In this document: one piece after another, positions 1 through 8,717 of the stretch | Position numbering within the stretch: position 1 is the stretch's first letter | Layout: every line of letters begins with the position of its first letter | Assembly (NCBI GenBank): GCA_029907205.1 | Contig: JARYMI010000003.1 | Location: 1 to 64,000, forward strand | Length of the DNA stretch: 64,000 nt | From: Clostridiales bacterium | Lineage (GTDB): Bacteria; Acidobacteriota; Aminicenantia; Aminicenantales; UBA8522 | Direction: 5' to 3' | Made by a program: the position numbers and the translations under genes | The notes under the pieces: generated by a model | Databases searched by the model: none | Seen by the model: the letters and a program-made list of their open reading frames with translations, nothing else | What the model was told of the DNA's origin: nothing

Positions 1-393
1 CAAAAAATAGGGGTTTCACGAAAATCGGTCTTACTAACTCGCCGATTTATGGAGATGAAAAGTGGGCAAAAATGTCTAAAAATAAGAATATTCAGCTGCG
101 TAACCTATTGATAATCAATGAATTATCAAGGGTTAGGAAAATGTAGAAATTGCATCTTCTAAATTATTGATATAGAATGAGTTAGAATTTCGTGAAGACC
201 TGTTATGAATTAATCAGGTTAGGTGATTCCATCTAATATCCCCTCGAAATTGCACTCTTGTCCTACAATTATCCTTGTTGGATTTCAAGGCACATTTTCG
301 ATGTGTGCGACGGCCGTAATATACAGCGTGGGAGTATCGACAAGCCCTGAATTTCAATCCCTGTATCTCTTGCCACTTCTGCTTTAGCTATTA
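1..393. other. AT-rich region without a recognisable gene
   Basis: No supported gene is seen. The first 240 bases are AT-rich with stops in all frames. A short open stretch on the minus strand at about 280-390, just past the broken HEPN gene, reads AEVARDTGIEIQ before it closes. It looks weakly like decayed coding sequence, but I cannot assign it. The stretch may be further debris of the decayed locus next to it. Confidence 0.5.
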
Positions 394-635
394 TTATGAA
401 GAAAGTTTATTTACGAGATTAATCAACATCGACGAATACAATGAAAGCCGGCTGAAAATATCATCTGCATATTTCTCATTGTAGGTATGAACGGCTAAAT
501 TTCGGTCATCGAGCATCTTCAGCCAGTTGTCATCGTAATCGATCAGCTTCAATCCGTCTTCTCAAGGTTTAATACATCTGCCAGCCGATCGGCTGCCTGT
601 TGGAAGTCTCTCAGCAAAGGAAACTTAGTTGGCAT
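394..635 (-). pseudogene. Broken HEPN (HI0074-family nucleotidyltransferase partner), deletion plus frameshift
   Basis: The reading starts at ATG 635, overlapping the end of the nucleotidyltransferase gene by 11 bases, and gives about 28 residues (MPTKFPLLRDFQQAADRLAD) before a stop near 552. In another frame, from about 560 down to a TAA at 394, it continues as DYDDNWLKMLDDRNLAVHTY, NEKYADDIFSRL and on. Both halves match the HI0074-type HEPN family (N-terminal helix, then the W..ML..RN...HTYNE block). The central segment of roughly 45-50 residues, where the family carries its RFE..ELAWK-like helix, is absent. The RX4HXY motif (RNLAVHTY) survives in the second half. What is seen is a frameshift plus an internal deletion; loss of function is inferred. 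Confidence 0.72.
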
Positions 636-933
636 ATTCAATGTTTTCAAGTGCCTTTTTTTTAAATTCTAGGCTTACTTTGCTGAAATCAACCACATCA
701 AATTTATAGAGAACAGGAAGATTTTCCAGGTCTTCCAATATTTCGACTCGGATATTCCCCGGAATTTCTTCAGGGCCTTGAATGCCAATGTCGATATCAG
801 AACGCTCGGAATTGAAGCCGCTGACCCTTGAGCCGAATATGAAGATGCGATAGAGGCTCAAATCAAGATATTTTCCGACGATATCAATAATCTGATCTTT
901 GATCTTATCCTCCGGATAATGCTCGAGCTTCAT
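625..933 (-). CDS. MNT-type minimal nucleotidyltransferase (antitoxin-like)
   Basis: A 102-residue protein with the nucleotidyltransferase signature GSX10DXD: GSRVSGFNSERSDID at about residues 34-48. This is the fold of MNT proteins that pair with HEPN proteins as toxin-antitoxin modules, where the MNT partner may add AMP groups to the HEPN toxin. The order here (MNT first, HEPN overlapping its 3' end) is the usual one for the HI0073/HI0074 type. The start at 933 has the weak ribosome site TAGGAAAG about 3 bases ahead. Its partner is broken, so the protein is probably an orphan now. Family assignment is secure from the motif; a role in toxin control is inferred. Confidence 0.85.
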   Translation of the reverse strand: MKLEHYPEDKIKDQIIDIVGKYLDLSLYRIFIFGSRVSGFNSERSDIDIGIQGPEEIPGNIRVEILEDLENLPVLYKFDVVDFSKVSLEFKKKALENIEYAN

Positions 934-976
934 GAGCTTTCCTAAAATTTAATCTCTTTTATTGGCTTTTAATAAT

Positions 977-1006
977 TGTATAACAAAAGGGGCATCCCAA
1001 AGTCAA
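977..1006 (-). promoter_or_regulatory. Putative promoter of the MNT gene
   Basis: On the minus strand TTGACT (1001-1006) is followed after 18 bp by TATACA (977-982), preceded by TGT, an extended -10 arrangement seen at several other promoters in this window. It lies about 45 bases upstream of the MNT start. Confidence 0.45.
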
Positions 1007-1063
1007 ATTAATCAATGATCCCGGCAGGATGCAAGTAATTACCATGAAAATGAAAGACTTAGG

Positions 1064-2572
1064 TCATCCTGCTGGAGTTCTATGAGCTTCAAATTCGCTG
1101 GCCAAAGTCTTCCACAGGGAATTAAATCTCTCCTGGAGGTCATCATACAGGGAGGAGTTCTTTTTCTGGGGCTCGATGGTCGCTTTCCCCAGCTTGACTC
1201 TCCGCTCGACAACCGAAGCTATGTCGGTCTTGCCGCCCCTTTCTCGCTCATAGCTCCAAATAGATTGGAGCGCTGCCCCAAAGGCGGCCGCCTCTTGCTC
1301 GGCCAGGGTCACGACCGGGACTTTGAAGACATCGGCCACGATCTGCAGCCACAGTCTGCTTCTGGCTCCGCCTCCTGTGGCCCGGATCTCTGAGGGCTTA
1401 AGCCCGAGGCGCTGCATCCTGGCGAATCCATAACCAAGGTTAAGTATCGTCCCCTCTATGATCGACCTGGCCAGACAGGCGGCGTTGAAGGTTTTCTTGT
1501 TGAGGCCGAAGAACACGCCAGTTGCAAAAGGAAGGACAGGCACTCTTTCACCGTCAAGAAAAGGAAGGAAGATCAAGCCTCCTGCGCCCGAGGGAGCCTG
1601 AGTTGCCAGCGCTTCCAGACTCTTGTTGGAAAGCTTGAGGATTGCTTTAAAAAACTCGGTCGTGTTGGTGACGTTCATGGTGCAGAGAAGCGGCAGCCAG
1701 CCTCCGGTGCTGTCGCAGAAGGCAGCAATCTCGCCCTCTGGGTCGGTGAACGGTCTCGCCGAATATGAGTAGATCGTGCCCGACGTGCCCAGGCTGAGAG
1801 TGCAAACCCCCTGGACAACATTGCCCGTGCCGATGGCGGCCATCATATTATCCCCGCCTCCGCTCGAGACGAGGACTTTCTCCATTCCAAAGCCGAAGGC
1901 GATCTCTTTCTTGATGTAGCCGATGGGCTCGGCCGGATGGCGGAGGGGCGGGAGCTTGGCCTCGAGTCCGGAGTCGATAGCGGCTATGGCCTCCGGGTGC
2001 CAGCAGCGGCGCCGAATATTCATCAGGCCAGTGCCCGAGGCGTCGCCGAACTCCATCGCCGGTACGCCGGTCAACCAGAAATTCAGGTAATTGTGTGGTA
2101 GGTGGATAGTGGCCAGGCGAGCAAAATTCTGCGGCTCATTCCTCTTTAGCCAAAGGATTTTTGACGCCGTATACCCGACAGCGAGGCTAATCCCGAGTTT
2201 TCGGATAAAGCTCTTTTTTCCGCCCAGGTTCTCGACGATCATGCCTGTTTCTTCGACTGTCGAGGTGTCATTCCAGAGCTTGGCCGGCCGAATGGGAACG
2301 CCCTTTTTATCAAGAGGCACAAACCCGTGCTGCTGGCCCGATATTCCCAGGGAGATGATACTCTTGGGATTGATCTTGGCTTCTCGCAGCGCTCCGGCCA
2401 ACGCCTTTTTTAGGGCTTCAACCCAGACACCGGGATGCTGCTCGCTTTCTCCCGGCTTCAGTCCTGCTGTGAAACGATGCGGTGCATAACCGCGGCCCAA
2501 CACTTTTCCATTGAAGTCGATGACCAGAGCCTTTGTTCCCTGCGTGCCCGAATCTATCCCGACGGCGAACAT
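1064..2572 (-). CDS. xylB: Xylulokinase (FGGY carbohydrate kinase)
   Basis: About 502 residues, the normal length for FGGY sugar kinases. It phosphorylates D-xylulose (or a related ketose) with ATP to feed the pentose phosphate pathway. The N-terminal phosphate-binding loop is GIDSGTQGTKAL (residues 5-16). SGQQHG (79-83) and KLWNDTS fit the xylulokinase group, the likely catalytic Asp is D241 in GGGDNM, and the C-terminal ATP-binding motif is GGGARSRLW. I chose ATG 2572 because AGGAGG lies 6-8 bases upstream; an upstream in-frame ATG at 2626 has no such site. It diverges from a sodium:solute symporter, suggesting joint use of an imported sugar. No xylose isomerase is in the window, so the exact substrate is open. 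Confidence 0.88.
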   Translation of the reverse strand: MFAVGIDSGTQGTKALVIDFNGKVLGRGYAPHRFTAGLKPGESEQHPGVWVEALKKALAGALREAKINPKSIISLGISGQQHGFVPLDKKGVPIRPAKLWNDTSTVEETGMIVENLGGKKSFIRKLGISLAVGYTASKILWLKRNEPQNFARLATIHLPHNYLNFWLTGVPAMEFGDASGTGLMNIRRRCWHPEAIAAIDSGLEAKLPPLRHPAEPIGYIKKEIAFGFGMEKVLVSSGGGDNMMAAIGTGNVVQGVCTLSLGTSGTIYSYSARPFTDPEGEIAAFCDSTGGWLPLLCTMNVTNTTEFFKAILKLSNKSLEALATQAPSGAGGLIFLPFLDGERVPVLPFATGVFFGLNKKTFNAACLARSIIEGTILNLGYGFARMQRLGLKPSEIRATGGGARSRLWLQIVADVFKVPVVTLAEQEAAAFGAALQSIWSYERERGGKTDIASVVERRVKLGKATIEPQKKNSSLYDDLQERFNSLWKTLASEFEAHRTPAG

Positions 2573-2658
2573 CGGCTCCTCCTCGTGTTGTTTCTCTCTG
2601 AAAGTGGGTTCATTGTAGTGAAGCACTCTCCGGAAATCAAGCCGCAGAAGCAGCGAAG

Positions 2659-2690
2659 TTGACAGGGGGTTATCCCTTTGTTATAAGGGA
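2659..2690 (+). promoter_or_regulatory. Promoter of the solute symporter with overlapping inverted repeat
   Basis: TTGACA (2659-2664), a 17-bp spacer and TATAAG (2682-2687) preceded by TGT form a near-consensus sigma-70 promoter. A perfect 6-bp inverted repeat, TCCCTT/AAGGGA with a 6-base gap (2673-2690), overlaps the -10 box and could be an operator. The likely start of transcription is some 40 bases before the symporter ATG. Confidence 0.65.
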
Positions 2691-2734
2691 CTGGCTGCAG
2701 GATACATTGCCGTTTCTTCGACGGAGAAGGCATC

Positions 2735-4516
2735 ATGCAATTAGCCCCTGTTGACTGGATCGTCATCGGTCTTTATTTCGCGTTCAGCCTCGGTATCGGC
2801 CTCTACTACCGCCGTAAAGCGACCAAAAGCGTCAGCGACTTTTTCGTCTCCGGACGTAACGTGACCTGGTGGCTGGCCGGGACGTCGATGGTGGCCACGA
2901 CTTTCGCCTCGGACACGCCGCTTGCGGTCACGGGGCTTGTCGCCCGAAACGGCATCGCCGGGAACTGGATCTGGTGGAGCATGGCTTTTAGCGGCATGCT
3001 CACCGTGTTCTTCTACGCCCGGCTGTGGCGACGGGCCGGGGTGCTCACCGACGTCGAGTTCGCCGAAATCCGGTACAGCGGCGGGGCAGCCCGGTTTCTC
3101 CGCGGGTTCAGGGCTTTTTACCTGGGCCTTCCGATCAACCTCATCATCATGGGCTGGGTGAACCTCGCCCTCGTGAAAATCTTGATGCTCATCCTGGGGG
3201 TGAACAAGTTCCAGGCGCTCCTGATCACGATCGGCGTGATGCTCATCACTGCTTCCATATCCACACTGGCGGGGCTGTGGGGCGTTCTCGTCACTGACCT
3301 GTTCCAATTCGTCCTGATCATGATCATGGTCATCGTGCTGGCTTTCTTTGCTGTCTCCAATTTCGGCGGGATGGGAAATGTTGTCAGCGCTGTCAAGACC
3401 GTGGAAGCGAGCGGCCAGGCCACCGGCTCTCTTCTGTCTTTCTTGCCGGCTCTTGACTCGACCTGGATGCCTCTCCTCACCTTCCTTGTTTATATCGCTG
3501 TCAACTGGTGGGCCTCCTGGTATCCCGGAGCTGAGCCTGGCGGAGGAGGGTATATCGTCCAGCGGATCCTCAGCGCCAAGGACGAGAAGCACTCCCTGCT
3601 GGCCACCCTGTGGTTTAATGTAGCCCATTACGCTCTCAGGCCGTGGCCGTGGATTGTCGTAGCGCTTGTGGCTGTGGCCAGGTTTCAAGGCGACCCCTCT
3701 TTTGCAGCGGACCCGGAATCCGGGTATATCCGGATCCTTCTCACCGACCTTCCGGCTTCGCTGCGCGGGGTGATGGTGGCGGGGTTTTTCGCTGCCTACA
3801 TGTCGACGATCGCCACCGAGCTCAACTGGGGAGCCAGCTATTTGGTCAACGACCTTTACCGGCGTTTTCTCGCGCGACAGAAAAGAGAAAGACATTACGT
3901 TGTCGTTTCGCAGTTAGCCACGATGTCGCTGATGATTCTTTCGGCCGTCGTCACTTTCTTCATGGAGTCGATTGCTGACGCCTGGAAGTTCATGATCGCC
4001 ATAGGCGCGGGAACCGGGCTGGTCTATCTCTTGAGATGGTTTTGGTGGCGGATCAATGCCTGGAGCGAAGTATCGGCCATGGTCGCGGCTTTTGTCACCT
4101 CTCTCATCCTCCAATTCGGGTTTGGCCTGAGCGAGAGCGACCCGCGCGAATTTGCTTATCTTGTTCTCATCACTGCTGCTGTGACGACAGCCATCTGGCT
4201 GAGCGTGACCTTGCTGACAAAGCCGGAGAGGAAGGAGGTACTTCTGGCCTTTTATCGAAGGGTCCGGCCAAATGGCGCACTCTGGGGGCCAGTCGCCCGG
4301 GAAGCCACAGACATCGTGCCTCGTAAGGACGGGCTTTTTAATCTCGTAGACTGGCTCTGTGGCGTAGCCATGATCTACGGATTTCTCTTTGGTGCAGGGA
4401 AGATCATTTTTGGCCAAACCCTGCTCGGGATTGGATTTATCGCAGCGGGCCTCATTTTTGGCGCCATCATCTATGCTGATTTGAACAAGCGGGGCTGGAA
4501 GACTGTAGTCGAATAG
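2735..4516 (+). CDS. Sodium:solute symporter (SSS/SLC5 family)
   Basis: A 593-residue polytopic membrane protein with about 13-14 predicted membrane segments, starting with WIVIGLYFAFSLGIGLYY. The segment FFVSGRNVTWWLAGTSMVAT near the N-terminus is the classic SSS feature around the sodium site. The family imports sugars, amino acids or organic acids with Na+. GGAGA lies 8 bases before the ATG. The neighbours are xylulokinase (divergent) and an ornithine cyclodeaminase-family enzyme (22 bp downstream, same strand). The first points to a sugar and the second to an amino acid, so the substrate cannot be fixed from sequence. It is slightly longer than typical members at the C-terminus. Confidence 0.88.
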   Translation: MQLAPVDWIVIGLYFAFSLGIGLYYRRKATKSVSDFFVSGRNVTWWLAGTSMVATTFASDTPLAVTGLVARNGIAGNWIWWSMAFSGMLTVFFYARLWRRAGVLTDVEFAEIRYSGGAARFLRGFRAFYLGLPINLIIMGWVNLALVKILMLILGVNKFQALLITIGVMLITASISTLAGLWGVLVTDLFQFVLIMIMVIVLAFFAVSNFGGMGNVVSAVKTVEASGQATGSLLSFLPALDSTWMPLLTFLVYIAVNWWASWYPGAEPGGGGYIVQRILSAKDEKHSLLATLWFNVAHYALRPWPWIVVALVAVARFQGDPSFAADPESGYIRILLTDLPASLRGVMVAGFFAAYMSTIATELNWGASYLVNDLYRRFLARQKRERHYVVVSQLATMSLMILSAVVTFFMESIADAWKFMIAIGAGTGLVYLLRWFWWRINAWSEVSAMVAAFVTSLILQFGFGLSESDPREFAYLVLITAAVTTAIWLSVTLLTKPERKEVLLAFYRRVRPNGALWGPVAREATDIVPRKDGLFNLVDWLCGVAMIYGFLFGAGKIIFGQTLLGIGFIAAGLIFGAIIYADLNKRGWKTVVE

Positions 4517-4538
4517 CCGTCAGGGCACGGAGGTCATT

Positions 4539-5510
4539 ATGACTGACAGATTTCTCTATCTTTCAAGGGCTGATATCGAGGGACTCGGCATCGCCATGTT
4601 AGACATTATTCTGGCTCTTGAGAAAATGTTCCGTGAGAAGGGAGAGGGACGGGTGGAGATGCCGCCAAAGCCGGGAATCCATCCCCGGCCCAATTCCTTC
4701 ATCCACGCGATGCCAGCCTACATCCCGGCCCTTGACGCTGCGGGGATGAAATGGGTGGGCGGTTATCCGGAAAACCTAAAAAAGAATCTTCCTTATATAA
4801 GCGGGTTGATCATCCTCAACGACCCGGAGACAGGCCTGCCAAGAGCCGTCATGGACTGCACTTGGATAACAGCCCAACGCACGGGCGCAGCCACTGCTGT
4901 GGCAGCGAAATACCTGGCGCGGCCCGATTCTGAAGCCGTCGGCATCCTCGGCTGCGGCGTCCAGGGCCGGAGTAACCTCGAGGCGCTTCGCGTCCTTTTT
5001 CCGGTCAAGCGAGTTCTGGCTTATGACGTCGATCCCGAGGCTCAAGCCCGCTATGTCGAGGAAATGGAGGCGAAGTTCGGGCTTGAGATCATCCCGGCCC
5101 ATGAGCCACGCCAGGCTGTGGCCGGATGCGACATCGTCGTTACAGCAGGGCCGATCCTCAAGACTCCACATGCGACGATCAAGGCCGGATGGCTGGAAAA
5201 GGGCGCCTTTGCTTCTTTAGTGGATTTCGACTCATACTGGGACCGGGCGGCGCTTTGGGAAGTTGATAAGTTCTGCACGGATGACATTCCCCAGCTTGAG
5301 TACTACCAAAGCCTGGGCTATTTCCTGGGCATTCCGCCCGTTTATGCTGAGCTCGGAGAGCTGGTCACCGGCCGGAAGCCAGGCCGCGAAAGAGCGGATG
5401 AGAGAACGCTTACCTGCAACCTGGGCCTTGCTCTCGATGACGTAGCCACAGCGCCGCTTGTTTATGAACTGGCGCTCAAGAGAGGAGCTGGAACCTGGCT
5501 TCCGGTGTGA
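4539..5510 (+). CDS. Ornithine cyclodeaminase / mu-crystallin family dehydrogenase
   Basis: A 323-residue protein of the ornithine cyclodeaminase family, which uses NAD(P) to deaminate ornithine to proline or acts as alanine or imine dehydrogenase. The substrate-site motif AGMKWVGGYP is near residue 70. A Rossmann dinucleotide loop, GILGCGVQGRSNLEAL, is near residue 145, and DIVVTAG follows. The start has GGAGG at a good distance. The gene follows the symporter by 22 bp, so both are probably cotranscribed. Members of the family differ in substrate, so a name more precise than the family is not justified. Confidence 0.87.
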   Translation: MTDRFLYLSRADIEGLGIAMLDIILALEKMFREKGEGRVEMPPKPGIHPRPNSFIHAMPAYIPALDAAGMKWVGGYPENLKKNLPYISGLIILNDPETGLPRAVMDCTWITAQRTGAATAVAAKYLARPDSEAVGILGCGVQGRSNLEALRVLFPVKRVLAYDVDPEAQARYVEEMEAKFGLEIIPAHEPRQAVAGCDIVVTAGPILKTPHATIKAGWLEKGAFASLVDFDSYWDRAALWEVDKFCTDDIPQLEYYQSLGYFLGIPPVYAELGELVTGRKPGRERADERTLTCNLGLALDDVATAPLVYELALKRGAGTWLPV

Positions 5511-5612
5511 TAGCTGTCAGAGTCTCCTTTCGGAAAAAAGACAGTTATAACAGCCAGCCGAGGAACTTGCTCTTCATCAATGAGGATAAAATTGGCTGTC
5601 GCGGAACGGGTA

Positions 5613-7742
5613 TTATTTGTCTTGCGTTGTCATGCCCAGGTTCTGGAACGTGAACGCCCATGTGTCGGTGAGCTGTTCAATGGCCTTGGTCACTGAGCTC
5701 GCGCCGTGGCCGGACTTTGTGTCGATGCGGATGAGGACCGGGTTTTTCCCCCTGTGTTTCTCCTGCAGCGTGGCGATGAACTTGAACGAATGGGCCGGGA
5801 CGACGCGGTCGTCATGGTCGGCCGTGGTGACGAGCGTGGCCGGGTAGCTTACGCCTTCCTTGATGTTGTGAAGCGGCGAATAAGCATAGAGATACCGGAA
5901 CTGTTCCTCGTTATCGCTCGACCCGTATTCGACGACCCAACCCCAGCCGACTGTGAATTTGTGGAAGCGCAGCATGTCCATAACGCCCACAGCCGGGAGG
6001 GCGACCTTGAAGAGCTCCGGCCGTTGCGTCATGCAGGCGCCGACCAGCAGACCTCCATTAGACCCGCCGGCGATGGCCAGTTTATCCGGTGACGTGTATT
6101 TTTCCCTGATCAAGTATTCAGCCGCGGCGATAAAGTCGTCGAAAACATTCTGCTTGTTCTGAAGCATCCCGGCCTTGTGCCACTCCTCTCCGTATTCACC
6201 GCCGCCGCGCAGGTTGGCCATGGCATAGACGCCACCGTTTTCGAGGAGGATGATCTTGGAGACGTCAAAGCTCGGCGTCAGGCTGCTTGTGAACCCGCCA
6301 TACCCGTAGAGGTAGGTCGGCCGTTTTCCGTCGAGCTTAAGCCCCTTCTTGTGGACGATGAACATCGGAATCCGCGTTCCATCTTTGCTCGCGTAAAAAA
6401 CCTGTTTAGCTTCAAAGTCTTCGGGATTGAATTTGACCTCCGTCTTTCGAAAGACTTCGGATCTGCCGCTCGGGATATCGTATTTATAGATGGTCGGCGG
6501 ATAGGTGAAAGATGTGAAAGTATAGAAGAGGATCTTATCCTCTTTTTTTCCGGAGAACCCGAACGCGCTTCCCAGTGCGGGGAGCTCGATCTCCTTCTCC
6601 AGGTTCCCGGAGAGGTCATACTGGAAGACGTGGGTGCTCGCATCCTTGAGGTAGGAGACGAACATCTTTCCGCCGACAAGACTTGCGCTCATGACCGTTT
6701 CGGACTTTTCGGGAACAAGGGTTACCCAGTTTTCAGGAGCAGGGTTTTTCGCCTCGGCTAGCACGATTTTGCTCTTCGGGGCTTCCCGGTCAGTCAGGAG
6801 GACGAACTTGTCCTCGAGATTGTCAACGACGTTTGTGTTATACTCAAACCCCACCTGGAGCGGAACCCACTCAGCCTTTTTCGCTTTCAAGTCTTTGAAA
6901 TAGATTTCGTTGCCGTGAGTTCCCTCGGAGATATAAAGAAAGATGTACTTCTCGTCTTCAGAAACCTGCGTGCTGTGGTAGCGACGGGGATGTTCTCTGT
7001 CCTCGTAGACGAGCTTATCCTGGCTTTGTGGTGTTCCCAGCTTGTGGTAGAAGATTTTCTGGTACTCGTTCGCGGCAGTGAGCTCCTTTCCCTCCTCCGG
7101 CTTGTCGAACCCGCTGTAGTAGAACCCGTTCCCGTGCCAGGCCGTGCCCGTGAATTTCACCCACTGGATGCGGTCCTCGAGCTCCTGGCCTGTCGCGATT
7201 TCCATGACCCGAATTTCCTGCCAGTCCGAGCCTCCCTCCGAGCGAGAGTAAGTAGTGTAGCGGTCGTCATGAGAAAATCCGACCAGCCTGGCCCGCGTCG
7301 TGCCGTCTGGCGAGAGAATGTTGGGATCAAGGAAGACTCTGGGCTCCCCATCCAGCCCTTTCTGGACGTAGATCACACTCTGGTTCTGCAAGCCGTCGTT
7401 CTTGTAAAAGAAATAATACTCGCCTGCCCGGAAAGGCGCCGAATAGCGAGGGTAATTGTAGATTTCAGTCAGCCGCTGGCGGATGTTCTCTCGGAAGGGA
7501 ATCTTCGCGAGGTAACCGAAGGTTACCCTGTTCTGGACTTCCACCCATTGTTTGACGTTTTCGGCTTTATCGTCTTCCAGCCAGCGGTAGGGGTCGGCGA
7601 CTTTCGTCCCGAAATAGTCGTCGACAACATCGACTTTTTCGGTGACAGGGTAAGTGAAAGTCTCTTCCTTGGCCTTGCAGCCGGACACAAAAGAGAGCAG
7701 GATCAGGACAGAAATCAAGCTTATCCATTTTTTCGCTCTCAT
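5613..7742 (-). CDS. Prolyl oligopeptidase family serine peptidase, lipoprotein (S9A)
   Basis: About 709 residues. A lipoprotein signal ends at the lipobox FVSGC near residue 21, so it is probably membrane-anchored outside the cytoplasm. The N-terminal beta-propeller of S9A peptidases ([27 protein letters not shown] opening block, in part) is followed by the alpha/beta hydrolase domain with the nucleophile motif GGSNGGLL and the C-terminal His in SGHGAS. The enzyme cuts short proline-containing peptides. ATG 7742 is chosen because AAGGAGGAGACG directly precedes it and it lies just past the upstream gene's stop; ATG 7769 would overlap that gene. It follows an exported methyltransferase gene by 10 bp, so both are probably cotranscribed. 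Confidence 0.92.
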   Translation of the reverse strand: MRAKKWISLISVLILLSFVSGCKAKEETFTYPVTEKVDVVDDYFGTKVADPYRWLEDDKAENVKQWVEVQNRVTFGYLAKIPFRENIRQRLTEIYNYPRYSAPFRAGEYYFFYKNDGLQNQSVIYVQKGLDGEPRVFLDPNILSPDGTTRARLVGFSHDDRYTTYSRSEGGSDWQEIRVMEIATGQELEDRIQWVKFTGTAWHGNGFYYSGFDKPEEGKELTAANEYQKIFYHKLGTPQSQDKLVYEDREHPRRYHSTQVSEDEKYIFLYISEGTHGNEIYFKDLKAKKAEWVPLQVGFEYNTNVVDNLEDKFVLLTDREAPKSKIVLAEAKNPAPENWVTLVPEKSETVMSASLVGGKMFVSYLKDASTHVFQYDLSGNLEKEIELPALGSAFGFSGKKEDKILFYTFTSFTYPPTIYKYDIPSGRSEVFRKTEVKFNPEDFEAKQVFYASKDGTRIPMFIVHKKGLKLDGKRPTYLYGYGGFTSSLTPSFDVSKIILLENGGVYAMANLRGGGEYGEEWHKAGMLQNKQNVFDDFIAAAEYLIREKYTSPDKLAIAGGSNGGLLVGACMTQRPELFKVALPAVGVMDMLRFHKFTVGWGWVVEYGSSDNEEQFRYLYAYSPLHNIKEGVSYPATLVTTADHDDRVVPAHSFKFIATLQEKHRGKNPVLIRIDTKSGHGASSVTKAIEQLTDTWAFTFQNLGMTTQDK

Positions 7743-7752
7743 CGTCTCCTCC

Positions 7753-8598
7753 TTATTTTCGGTAGACATAGATGGTATGTTCCTCTCCCGCCGCGTCCTC
7801 GACGGTCAGATAGGCAACCTCTTTTTTCTCCCAGCCCGGGATGGAGTAGTTGTGGGAGACAACATAAGCTCCGGGCTTGAGCTGTTCGTCAAGGAGAGGA
7901 CGGAGAAGCTCGTTTGACTCGGGCAAAAGATAGAGAGTCACCACGGTGGCCCGGGAAAAGTCGGCCCTCATGACATCTTGCAAGCGGAATTCGACCAGAT
8001 GTTCGACGCCGGCCGCCTTTGCGGCTCTCACTGATTCCTCGATACGCTCCGGGTCGATGTCGATGCCGACGCCACGAGTTCCGTATTTTTTTGCCGCCGT
8101 GATAACAATGCGGCCGTCCCCGCAGCCGAGGTCGAAGAGAATATCGTCCTTATCAACCTGCGCCAGCTCGAGCATCTTTTCAACGACAGACATTGACGTG
8201 GGCACAAACGGCGCCAGGTCGGCCACGCCAAAAAGGCTGTGAGATCCGCTGTAGAGTTCGATCTCGTCGTTTTCCGTGTAGCGAAATGTGTAGGGGAGCC
8301 CGCAGTCAAGCCTGTAGTCGATGGTCTCATTCCGGCGTTTGAACGTTATGTCCAGAGGACCCTTGCACGGCCACCTGTCGAGGCCGTCGGGCTTGAGGGA
8401 GCGCTTGGCAGGGCTGGTATCACGGTCGAAGCGCAGGATCGAGTAAGAAACGGTTTCTCTGGTCAGATTGCGAATGGTCGTTTCTTTCTGCGGTGCGGTC
8501 TCTTCTTTTTGTTGTGCCAGCAAAGCCGGTTGGCACAAAAGAAACGTTCCGCAAAGGAAATGAAGAGAAAAGAAGATGGAGGCCCACGTCTTTTTCAT
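7753..8598 (-). CDS. Exported SAM-dependent methyltransferase-like protein
   Basis: A 281-residue protein with an N-terminal signal peptide (WASIFFSLHFLCGTFLLC). A middle segment of about 90 residues is unassigned. The C-terminal half has the class I methyltransferase motif I FDLGCGDGRIVITAA and the acidic loop GIDIDPERI. An exported methyltransferase fold is odd because S-adenosylmethionine is cytosolic; either the signal acts as a membrane anchor or the fold serves another role. The ATG is preceded by AAGGAA. The next gene in the same direction is the prolyl oligopeptidase 10 bp away. Methyl acceptor unknown. Confidence 0.8.
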   Translation of the reverse strand: MKKTWASIFFSLHFLCGTFLLCQPALLAQQKEETAPQKETTIRNLTRETVSYSILRFDRDTSPAKRSLKPDGLDRWPCKGPLDITFKRRNETIDYRLDCGLPYTFRYTENDEIELYSGSHSLFGVADLAPFVPTSMSVVEKMLELAQVDKDDILFDLGCGDGRIVITAAKKYGTRGVGIDIDPERIEESVRAAKAAGVEHLVEFRLQDVMRADFSRATVVTLYLLPESNELLRPLLDEQLKPGAYVVSHNYSIPGWEKKEVAYLTVEDAAGEEHTIYVYRK

Positions 8599-8717
8599 CG
8601 CCCTATTCCTTTATCTCGGCCAGCCTCAAGGCCGCTTTATCAGAAGAGAATGTTTATACCATAAGGCCGAGAAGTATTCAAAGGCATGATGTTTAATCGA
8701 TGCTTGCTGGAATATTG

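Noticed and set aside
2741-3895. Long open frame of 384 codons on the minus strand
   Set aside because: It lies wholly opposite the solute symporter gene and encodes a charged, His/Pro/Asp-rich chain typical of antisense reading of a membrane protein gene.
6915-7880. Open frame of 321 codons on the plus strand
   Set aside because: Antisense to the prolyl oligopeptidase and methyltransferase genes, with no family resemblance.
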